A DNA stretch of 17,115 nt from Gallionella sp. (GTDB taxonomy: Bacteria > Pseudomonadota > Gammaproteobacteria > Burkholderiales > Gallionellaceae): NCBI GenBank assembly GCA_024654105.1, contig JANLID010000246.1, positions 1 to 17,115 of the forward strand, given 5' to 3'. Below, in pieces: positions 1 to 6,315 of this stretch (positions are counted from its first letter, which is position 1; the number at the start of each line of letters is the position of its first letter). The notes below the pieces were generated by a model that made no database searches, was not told the origin of the DNA, and saw only the letters and a program-made list of their open reading frames with translations. A program made the position numbers and the translations under genes.

Positions 1-917
1 CCACGATTTCCAACGTCAACATCCACCTGAAAAACATTTTTGCGGAAGGTGAGTTGAGCGAGGCGGCAACTATTAAGGATTACTTAATAGTTCGATTCGA
101 GGGGGCCAGGCAGGTTTCCCGACCCGTGCTGCACTACAACCTTGCCGCCATCCTCGCCGTCGGTTTCCGCGTGCGCAGCCATCGCGGTACACAGTTCCGC
201 CAGTGGGCGACCTCGCGTTTGAACGAGTATTTGGTGAAGGGTTTCACCATGGACGACGAGCGCTTGAAGAATCCGCCCGGCAAGGGGCAGAAGGATTACT
301 TCGATGAGTTGCTGGAGCGCATCCGCGACATCCGGTCATCCGAGCGGCGGTTTTACCAGAAGGTGTTGGATATTTATGCCACGAGCGTGGATTACACGCC
401 GGACACGGAAGTTTCCCACCAGTTTTTCGCCGCCGTGCAAAACAAGATGCACTGGGCGACGCACGGTCACACTGCCGCCGAGATCATCCATCAGCGGGCC
501 GATGCCGAGAAGCCGCTCATGGGGCTGCTGACTACGCGCCCCGGCGGCATCGTGCGGAAAGAGGATGTGTCCATCGCCAAGAACTATCTCACGGAAGATG
601 AATTGCAGGTGCTGAATCGCATCGTGAATCTCTATATCGAATACGCGGAGCTGCAAGCGCTGGAGCGGAAGCCGATGGCGATGCGTGACTGGATCACGAA
701 GCTGGATGATTTCCTGAAAATTTCGGGACGCGAGTTGCTGGATCATGCGGGGAAAATTTCCGCCGACACCGCCAAGGCGAAAGCCGAACTGGAGTATGCC
801 CGCTACCGCGCTTTGCTGGATTCCGAGCCACGTCCAGTGGATGCGGATTTTGAGCAGGCGGCAAAACAGATTCAAAAACTGCCAAGGCCGAAAAAACCAA
901 AGACCCCGAAGTCATGA
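1..917 (+). CDS. RhuM-family protein in a type I restriction locus (5' partial)
   Basis: The frame is open from base 3, so the gene begins before the window; the first in-frame TTG (54) is internal. The visible N-terminal text (SNVNIHLKNIFAEGELSE, then GARQVSRPVLHYNL and RGTQFRQWAT) matches my knowledge of the Virulence_RhuM family, which was named after a Salmonella pathogenicity-island gene and whose biochemical role is not established. About 305 residues are visible and the family is usually about 330-350, so perhaps 30-45 residues are missing. The C-terminus is lysine- and proline-rich (PRPKKPKTPKS). RhuM-like genes are often found inside type I restriction-modification loci, between hsdM/hsdS and hsdR, and hsdR does follow here. 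No catalytic motif is visible. I am confident of the family but not of any function. Confidence 0.85.
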   Translation, partial: TISNVNIHLKNIFAEGELSEAATIKDYLIVRFEGARQVSRPVLHYNLAAILAVGFRVRSHRGTQFRQWATSRLNEYLVKGFTMDDERLKNPPGKGQKDYFDELLERIRDIRSSERRFYQKVLDIYATSVDYTPDTEVSHQFFAAVQNKMHWATHGHTAAEIIHQRADAEKPLMGLLTTRPGGIVRKEDVSIAKNYLTEDELQVLNRIVNLYIEYAELQALERKPMAMRDWITKLDDFLKISGRELLDHAGKISADTAKAKAELEYARYRALLDSEPRPVDADFEQAAKQIQKLPRPKKPKTPKS

Positions 918-1081
918 GGCTACTCGACGAATCCATATATCCGCCTCTGCCGTCCGTGACCTCGCGACAATTCTCGCGACAAAGTGTCGCGATAGGCACC
1001 TTGAGTCGCGGCAATTATGTGAATCCCGACACGAATCGCGACATAATGTCGCGATTACGCCGCTCAGGCGCAGACAGATAA
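914..1081 (+). CDS. Possible small ORF overlapping the rhuM-like gene, spanning the repeats
   Basis: An ATG at 914 overlaps the TGA of the rhuM-like gene (ATGA) and opens a 55-codon frame ending in TAA at 1079-1081. The product would begin MRLLDESIYPPLPSVTSRQF and is rich in Ser, Arg and Asp because the TCGCGACA repeats are read through (SRQ, NRD, MSR). I do not recognise a family. The ATGA overlap and full-length openness favour translation. Against it, the composition is dictated by the repeats and the ORF is short. It may be a chance frame across a regulatory repeat region. Confidence 0.25.
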   Translation: MRLLDESIYPPLPSVTSRQFSRQSVAIGTLSRGNYVNPDTNRDIMSRLRRSGADR

Positions 1082-1093
1082 ACTAACGCGACA
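962..1093 (+). repeat. TCGCGACA repeat cluster upstream of hsdR
   Basis: Five exact copies of the octamer TCGCGACA or its complement lie at 962-969 (+), 974-981 (+), 985-992 (-), 1036-1043 (+) and 1047-1054 (-). One-mismatch copies are at 1006-1013 and 1086-1093. Two pairs form inverted repeats: 974-992 (8-bp arms, 3-nt loop) and 1034-1056 (11-bp arms around a single central A, a perfect odd palindrome). The cluster fills the gap between the rhuM-like gene and hsdR and ends 16 bases before the hsdR ATG. It could bind a regulator or form mRNA hairpins that limit hsdR expression; neither role is shown by the sequence. Confidence 0.75.
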
Positions 1094-1109
1094 CGCAAAC
1101 TGAAATCGA

Positions 1110-4100
1110 ATGAGCCTTAATGAATCCATCGTCGAAGATGCCGCCCTGACCTGGTTTAGGGAGTTGGGCTATACCATCGGCCATGGCCCGCAAATGGCGC
1201 CCGGCGAACCGGCGGCGGAACGGGATTCGTTTGCTGACGTGGTGCTGGTTGGCCGCTTGCGCGATGCGATCTGGCGGTTGAATCCGACCATGCCGGAAGA
1301 GGCGCGCGAGGATGCGCTGCGCAAGGTGTTGCGCGTCGGCACACCTTCGCCCACGCAGACCAACCGGAACTTCCACGCCATGCTGCGCGATGGAGTTCCA
1401 GTGGAATACCGGCGCGCAGACGGCAGCATTGCGGGCGATCATGCGCGGCTGGTGGATTTTGATAACGCCAAGAACAATGACTGGCTGGCGGTGAACCAGT
1501 TCACCATCATCGAAGGCCAAAACAATCGGCGGCCTGACATCGTGGTTTTCGTCAATGGCCTGCCGCTGGCAGTGATCGAATTGAAGAATGCGGCGGATGA
1601 GAATGCGACGATCTGGTCGGCGTTCAATCAACTGCAAACCTACAAGCAACAAGTCGGCAGCCTGTTTAACTACAACGAGGTAATGGTGGTGTCTGATGGC
1701 ACGAATGCGCGCATCGGTTCGCTGACGGCCAATCAGGAATGGTTCAAGGTGTGGCGCACGATAGACGGCGAGGGCGATGCGCCTAAAACTGCACTGGAAT
1801 TGGAGGTGCTGGTGTGCGGAGTGTTCGAGCCGAAACGCTTCCTCGACCTGCTCCAGCATTTCATCGTTTTCGAGGAGGACACGGACAGCGACCAACTGCA
1901 CAAGATTATCGCGGGTTATCACCAGTTCCACGCAGTAAACGCCGCCGTGGAAGAAACGGTGCGCGCAAGCGGCATGGTGGATGATCAACACCTCCACCAA
2001 AACATTGGAGCCTACTGGGCAGGCAGGATGCACGGCGGAAAACCGGGCGACCGTCGCGCCGGCGTGGTGTGGCACACGCAGGGTTCGGGCAAGAGTTTTT
2101 CCATGCTGTTCTACGCCGCGCGCGTGGTGCGGCATCCGGCGATGCAGAATCCGACGCTGGTGGTACTCACCGACCGCAACGATCTGGACGATCAACTCTT
2201 CGGCCAATTTCAGCGCTGCCACGAGTTGCTGCGCCAGATGCCGGTGCAGGCCAATAGCCGCGAGCGATTGCGCGAACTGCTGCAAGTGGCCAGCGGCGGC
2301 GTGGTCTTCACCACAATACAAAAATTCATGCCGGACAAGGGCGAGAAGATGCCGGAGTTGTCATCACGTCGAAATATTGTGGTGATTGCCGACGAAGCGC
2401 ACCGTAGCCAATATGATTTGATTGACGGCCTTGCGCGCAACCTGCGCGATGCGCTGCCGAATGCGTCGTTCATCGGTTTCACCGGCACGCCCATTGAGAA
2501 AAATGACGCCAACACTCGGGCGATTTTCGGCGATTACATCAGCATCTACGACATCCAGCGCGCCGTAGCGGACAAGGCGACGGTGCCGATTTATTACGAG
2601 AGCCGCATCGCCAAACTGGCGCTGAACCAGGCCGCGCTGCCGGAGATCGACGAAGAGTTCGACGAGATCACCGAGGGCGAGGAAGAAGACAAAAAGCAGA
2701 AGCTGAAAACGAAATGGGCCGCACTCGAAGCATTGGTCGGCGACCCCAAGCGTATCGCACTCGTGGCAGCCGACCTCGTGCAGCACTACGAGCGCCGCCT
2801 CGAAGCGATGGATGGCAAGGCGATGGTGGTATGTATGAGCCGCCGCATTTGCGTTGACCTATACAACGCCATCATCAAGCTACGGCCTGATTGGGCGAGT
2901 GCCAAGGACGACGACACCGAAGCGGAGAAAACGAAGTTTCAGTGCAGGCTAACGCCGGATTTATCGGCGTTAAGCGCAGCGGCCGCAACTAAAAAGCAGG
3001 CGTGCGTGGTGAAGATTGTGATGACCGGCAGCGCAGACGATGGCCCCGACTGGCAGCCGCATATCCGCAACAAGTTGCGTCGCCGCGAATTGGCGACCCG
3101 ATTCAAAGACAGCAAAGACCCGTTCCGCATCGTGATCGTGCGCGATATGTGGCTGACAGGTTTCGACGCGCCTTGCCTGCACACGATGTATGCCGATAAG
3201 CCGATGCGTAGCCACGGCCTGATGCAGGCCATCGCTCGCGTGAACCGAGTGTTTCGCGACAAGCCCGGCGGCCTGATAGTGGATTACCTCGGCCTCGCCG
3301 ATCAATTGAAACACGCGCTCGCCACCTACACCGAGAGCGGCGGTCAAGGCAGCCCGAGCATTGATACCGCGCAAGCCATCGCGATGATGCAGGAAAAACA
3401 CGAAGTCACCTGCGCCATCATGCACGGTTTCAACTGGGATAAGTGGATGGTTGGCACGTCCGCCGAACGCCTCGGCTTGATCCCTGCCGGACAGGAGCAT
3501 GTGTTGCAGCAGGAAGACGGCAAGCAACGCTTCGTGCAAGTAGTGACTGACCTTTCACGCGTTTTTGCACTATGTGCAGCAACGGATGAGGCAATCGAAT
3601 TGCGCGATGACATCGCCTTCTTCCAAGCGATCAAGGCGCAACTCGCGAAGACCTCCGGCACGCAACGCCCACCGGAAGAAATTGATGCCGCAGTTCGCCA
3701 GCTTGTCTCCAAGGCGATCATGGCCGACGAAGGCATTATTGATGTTTTCACTGCTGCCGGATTGAAGAAGCCGGACATCAGCATTCTCTCCGATCAATTC
3801 CTTGCCGAGGTGCGCGGATTAAAGCACAAGAACGTCGCCGCCGAGTTGTTGGCAAAGTTGCTCAAGGACGAAATCAAATTGCGCTCCGCGCGCAACCTTG
3901 TTCAAAGCCGCCAGTTCAGCGAGATGCTGAAGAGTACGCTCAACGCCTATCACAACCGTGCCATCGCTACCCACGAGGTCATTGAAGAGCTCATCAATCT
4001 GGCCAAGGAAATGGATGCTGCGACCAAGCGCGGCGTAGACCTCGGCTTGAACGAAGACGAGATCGCTTTCTACGACGCACTCGCCGCGAACGAAAGCGCC

Positions 4101-4334
4101 GTGCAAGCGATGGGTAACGACGAACTAAAAGTCATCGCCGCCGAACTCGTGACCCAAGTCCGCAAGAGCGTGACCATCGACTGGGCCATCCGTGAAAGTG
4201 CGCGCGCCAGAATTAAAGTGATGGTGAAGCGCATCCTCAAAAAGCATGGCTTCCCGCCCGACTTGCAGGAGGAAGCAACCAAGACGGTGCTGGCGCAGGC
4301 GGAGTTGCTGTCGGCCATGTGGGCGGTGGCGTGA
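1110..4334 (+). CDS. hsdR: Type I restriction enzyme, R (endonuclease/translocase) subunit
   Basis: This is the motor and nuclease subunit of a type I restriction-modification complex (HsdR2 HsdM2 HsdS); it translocates DNA using ATP and cuts unmethylated foreign DNA. The N-terminal nuclease domain shows the PD-(D/E)XK pattern: D143 in RRPDIVVF and E157/K159 in AVIELKN. The translocase follows, with Walker A TQGSGKS at 323-329, DEAH at 428-431 and GFTGTP near 457-461. The second RecA lobe has a motif VI-like stretch ending QAIARVNRVFRDK. The rest is the helical C-terminal part that contacts HsdM. At 1074 aa it is full length with no frameshift. The ATG at 1110 fits the usual N-terminus, although no strong Shine-Dalgarno sequence precedes it. 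Partner hsdM and hsdS are not in the window. Confidence 0.95.
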   Translation: MSLNESIVEDAALTWFRELGYTIGHGPQMAPGEPAAERDSFADVVLVGRLRDAIWRLNPTMPEEAREDALRKVLRVGTPSPTQTNRNFHAMLRDGVPVEYRRADGSIAGDHARLVDFDNAKNNDWLAVNQFTIIEGQNNRRPDIVVFVNGLPLAVIELKNAADENATIWSAFNQLQTYKQQVGSLFNYNEVMVVSDGTNARIGSLTANQEWFKVWRTIDGEGDAPKTALELEVLVCGVFEPKRFLDLLQHFIVFEEDTDSDQLHKIIAGYHQFHAVNAAVEETVRASGMVDDQHLHQNIGAYWAGRMHGGKPGDRRAGVVWHTQGSGKSFSMLFYAARVVRHPAMQNPTLVVLTDRNDLDDQLFGQFQRCHELLRQMPVQANSRERLRELLQVASGGVVFTTIQKFMPDKGEKMPELSSRRNIVVIADEAHRSQYDLIDGLARNLRDALPNASFIGFTGTPIEKNDANTRAIFGDYISIYDIQRAVADKATVPIYYESRIAKLALNQAALPEIDEEFDEITEGEEEDKKQKLKTKWAALEALVGDPKRIALVAADLVQHYERRLEAMDGKAMVVCMSRRICVDLYNAIIKLRPDWASAKDDDTEAEKTKFQCRLTPDLSALSAAAATKKQACVVKIVMTGSADDGPDWQPHIRNKLRRRELATRFKDSKDPFRIVIVRDMWLTGFDAPCLHTMYADKPMRSHGLMQAIARVNRVFRDKPGGLIVDYLGLADQLKHALATYTESGGQGSPSIDTAQAIAMMQEKHEVTCAIMHGFNWDKWMVGTSAERLGLIPAGQEHVLQQEDGKQRFVQVVTDLSRVFALCAATDEAIELRDDIAFFQAIKAQLAKTSGTQRPPEEIDAAVRQLVSKAIMADEGIIDVFTAAGLKKPDISILSDQFLAEVRGLKHKNVAAELLAKLLKDEIKLRSARNLVQSRQFSEMLKSTLNAYHNRAIATHEVIEELINLAKEMDAATKRGVDLGLNEDEIAFYDALAANESAVQAMGNDELKVIAAELVTQVRKSVTIDWAIRESARARIKVMVKRILKKHGFPPDLQEEATKTVLAQAELLSAMWAVA

Positions 4335-4376
4335 AGTGCTTCGGTCGTTTCGTAATCATGACCATAATCGCCAGCC

Positions 4377-4405
4377 TTGAGCGGCTTCATCGCACAGGGG
4401 ATAAT
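4377..4405 (+). promoter_or_regulatory. Candidate sigma-70 promoter for trpGD
   Basis: TTGAGC (4377-4382) and GATAAT (4400-4405) are separated by 17 bases, matching the -35 and -10 consensus at 4/6 and 5/6 positions. It lies 43 bases after the hsdR stop and would give a leader of about 115 nt before trpG, so trpGD would not depend on readthrough from the restriction genes. It is predicted by pattern only. Confidence 0.5.
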
Positions 4406-4427
4406 GCAGGTTTACCGGTACCGGGTG

Positions 4428-4450
4428 TCGGTGCGATTTCCAAGCACCGA
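4428..4450 (+). promoter_or_regulatory. Stem-loop in the trpG leader (first)
   Basis: TCGGTGC (4428-4434) pairs perfectly with GCACCGA (4444-4450) across a 9-nt loop. The hairpin is followed by A residues, not T, so it is not an intrinsic terminator for plus-strand transcription. It lies inside the predicted trpGD leader and could be part of a leader structure. Confidence 0.4.
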
Positions 4451-4481
4451 AAAAACCGGACAAAATACAGGATAAAATTCA

Positions 4482-4526
4482 ATGAGCCAACGACACACTC
4501 GTTGGATAATCAATAGGATAAGCTAA
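4482..4526 (+). CDS. Possible 14-aa leader peptide before trpG
   Basis: An ATG at 4482, preceded by AGGA at 4469-4472 (9-nt spacing), encodes MSQRHTRWIINRIS and stops at TAA 4524-4526, only two bases before the trpG ATG. It contains one Trp codon (TGG 4503-4505). That codon forms the 3' end of a perfect stem-loop (CCAACGA 4487-4493 with TCGTTGG 4499-4505). Classical trp leader peptides usually have tandem Trp codons and a downstream terminator hairpin with a U tract; neither is present. Coupling of trpG translation to this ORF is possible, and chance is equally plausible. Confidence 0.25.
   Translation: MSQRHTRWIINRIS
4487..4505 (+). promoter_or_regulatory. Stem-loop immediately upstream of trpG (second)
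   Basis: CCAACGA and TCGTTGG form a perfect 7-bp stem with a CACAC loop, 23 bases before the trpG start and just ahead of its likely ribosome-binding site (AGGA 4515-4518). No T tract follows, so it is not a canonical terminator. It may influence translation initiation or serve as an operator. Confidence 0.4.
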
Positions 4527-4528
4527 AT

Positions 4529-5098
4529 ATGCTGCTGATGATCGACAACTATGACTCCTTCACCTACAACCTGGTGCAGTATTTCGCCGAGCTCGGCGCG
4601 GATGTGGTGGTGCATCGCAACGATGAAGTCACGGTCGAGCAGATCGAAAAAATGAATCCGCAGCATATCGTCGTGTCGCCCGGCCCGTGCACTCCAAACG
4701 AGGCCGGCGTGTCGGTAGCCGTGATCCAGCATTTCGCCGGAAAAATTCCCATCCTCGGCGTATGCCTCGGCCACCAGAGCATCGGCCAGGCGTTCGGCGG
4801 CAAGATTGTTCACGCCAGGACGCTGATGCACGGCAAGACCTCATTGATTCATCATAACAACACCAGCGTGTTCACCGGCCTGCCAAACCCGTTCACTGCG
4901 ACGCGTTATCACTCGCTGGTGATTGAGCGCGAAACCTTGCCGGATTGCCTGGAGATTACTGCGTGGACTGACGATGGCGAGATCATGGGCATTCGCCACC
5001 GGACGCTGCAGGTACATGGCGTGCAGTTCCATCCCGAGTCGATCCTGACCGAACACGGGCACGACATGCTGAAGAATTTTCTGCAAGGAGTGAAGTGA
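4529..5098 (+). CDS. trpG: Anthranilate synthase component II (glutamine amidotransferase)
   Basis: This subunit supplies ammonia from glutamine to TrpE in the first step of tryptophan synthesis. In many bacteria the same subunit also serves aminodeoxychorismate synthase (PabA role) in folate synthesis. The 189-aa protein is a stand-alone class I GATase of normal length. The nucleophile is C79 in GVCLGHQ, and the rest of the triad is H168 and E170 in FHPES. The N-terminus MLLMIDNYDSFTYNLVQY is the standard TrpG/PabA start. AGGA at 4515-4518 lies 10 nt before the ATG. trpD follows with a one-base overlap (TGATG). trpE, usually directly upstream in this group, is replaced on the visible side by the restriction locus. 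Confidence 0.95.
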   Translation: MLLMIDNYDSFTYNLVQYFAELGADVVVHRNDEVTVEQIEKMNPQHIVVSPGPCTPNEAGVSVAVIQHFAGKIPILGVCLGHQSIGQAFGGKIVHARTLMHGKTSLIHHNNTSVFTGLPNPFTATRYHSLVIERETLPDCLEITAWTDDGEIMGIRHRTLQVHGVQFHPESILTEHGHDMLKNFLQGVK

Positions 5099-6117
5099 TG
5101 AACTACGCTCAAATGTTGACCCGCCTGATTGAGCGTCATGACCTGACATTTGCCGAGATGCGCGAATTGATGCAGCACATCATGGGAGGGCAACTCACGC
5201 CGGCGCAAATCGCCGCCGTGTTGGTTGCGCTGCGCATGAAGAGCGAAACAGTTAGCGAAATTGCAGCGGCAGCGGCGGTAATGCGCGAGCTGTCCAGCAA
5301 GGTCAGCGTGAAAAATACCGGGCATCTGGTCGACACTTGCGGCACCGGCGGCGACGGCGCGCAGACCTTCAACATCTCCACGGCCAGCGCCTTCGTCGCG
5401 GCGGCGGCCGGCGCGCATGTCGCCAAGCACGGCGGGCGCTCGGTCTCCAGCACCTGCGGCAGCGCGGACGTGCTGGAAAAGCTCGGCGTAAATGTTAACC
5501 TTACACCGGAACAGGTCGCGCAGTGCATCGACGAAATCGGCGTCGGCTTCATGTTCGCGCCCAACCATCACAGCGCGATGAAGCACGCCGCACCGGTGCG
5601 CCGCGAACTCGGCGTGCGCACGCTGTTCAACCTGCTCGGGCCGCTGACCAACCCGGCGGGTGCGCAGAACCAGGTACTCGGCGTATTCCATCAATCGCTC
5701 ACCGCCAAACTCGCGCAAGTGCTCGGCGAACTCGGCAGCCGCCATGTGCTGGTAGTGCACGGCGCGGACGGCATGGACGAAATCTCCCTCAGCGCAGGCA
5801 CTTATATTGCGGAACTGAAAGACGGCAAGGTGCGCGAATACACCGTGCACCCGAGCGACTTCGGCCTGCCCAGCGCGCCGGTGGCCATGCTACGCGTCGC
5901 CAGTATCGACGAGGCCTGCGAAAAATTATTGGGCGTGTTGAACAACGAAGTTGGCGCATCGCGCGACATCGTGCAACTGAATGCCGGTGCGGCAATTTAT
6001 GCGGCCGGGTTAGCTGCCACACTCAAGGAAGGCATCGCCAAGGCAGACCAGGTGATTGCCAGCGGCGCGGCGAAAAACAAGTTGCAGCAACTGATACAAG
6101 TCAGCAACAAACACTGA
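5098..6117 (+). CDS. trpD: Anthranilate phosphoribosyltransferase
   Basis: Transfers phosphoribose from PRPP to anthranilate, the second step of tryptophan synthesis. The 339-aa protein is full length. The PRPP-binding signature is at 82-86 (GTGGD, in DTCGTGGDGAQTFNIST), followed by KHGGR at 110-114 and the conserved NHHSAMKHAAPVR and RTLFNLLGPLTNPA segments. I chose the ATG at 5098 over the GTG at 5095 because AAGGAG (5085-5090) sits 7 bases before the ATG and MNYAQMLTRLIE is the usual N-terminus. The start overlaps the trpG stop (TGATG), implying translational coupling. trpC, often next in related genomes, does not follow; an antiporter gene lies downstream. Confidence 0.95.
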   Translation: MNYAQMLTRLIERHDLTFAEMRELMQHIMGGQLTPAQIAAVLVALRMKSETVSEIAAAAAVMRELSSKVSVKNTGHLVDTCGTGGDGAQTFNISTASAFVAAAAGAHVAKHGGRSVSSTCGSADVLEKLGVNVNLTPEQVAQCIDEIGVGFMFAPNHHSAMKHAAPVRRELGVRTLFNLLGPLTNPAGAQNQVLGVFHQSLTAKLAQVLGELGSRHVLVVHGADGMDEISLSAGTYIAELKDGKVREYTVHPSDFGLPSAPVAMLRVASIDEACEKLLGVLNNEVGASRDIVQLNAGAAIYAAGLAATLKEGIAKADQVIASGAAKNKLQQLIQVSNKH

Positions 6118-6315
6118 ATTCACCCTTGTCACAAAAGGCCGCTTTGTGCAGAAGCGGACTGCCACAACTGGGCGACGGTAACGACGTATAGTATGCTTTC
6201 GGCAGCACACATACGCTTACGTCATTTGATGGTTTTATGTTTCGACTGCGGGCTATTGTGAATAAACATTCGGACAAGCCGCAATGCGCCCAGAACTAGC
6301 AAAGAACGCCGCCCC
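6118..6315. other. Intergenic gap between trpD and the antiporter
   Basis: There are 198 bases without a supported gene. A 6-bp stem-loop, CCGCTT (6139-6144) with AAGCGG (6152-6157), lies 21 bases after trpD, but no T run follows, so it is not a convincing intrinsic terminator. I could not find a -35/-10 pair with good match and spacing for the antiporter gene. Confidence 0.5.

Noticed and set aside
1083..2321. Long minus-strand open frame (412 codons) opposite hsdR
   Set aside because: It lies fully antisense to conserved hsdR nuclease and Walker A sequence, and its translation has shadow-like composition rich in His, Arg and Gln with no recognisable domain.
4428..4450. Rho-independent terminator for hsdR
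   Set aside because: The stem is followed by A residues on the plus strand, not T, so it does not fit an intrinsic terminator in either orientation.
4319..4516. 65-codon plus-strand frame spanning the hsdR end and trpG leader
   Set aside because: It begins out of frame inside hsdR, matches no family and runs through the candidate promoter and leader structures.
5095..5097. GTG as the trpD start
   Set aside because: The adjacent ATG at 5098 has better spacing from AAGGAG and gives the usual N-terminus.
6139..6157. Terminator after trpD
   Set aside because: The 6-bp stem is short and has no T tract.
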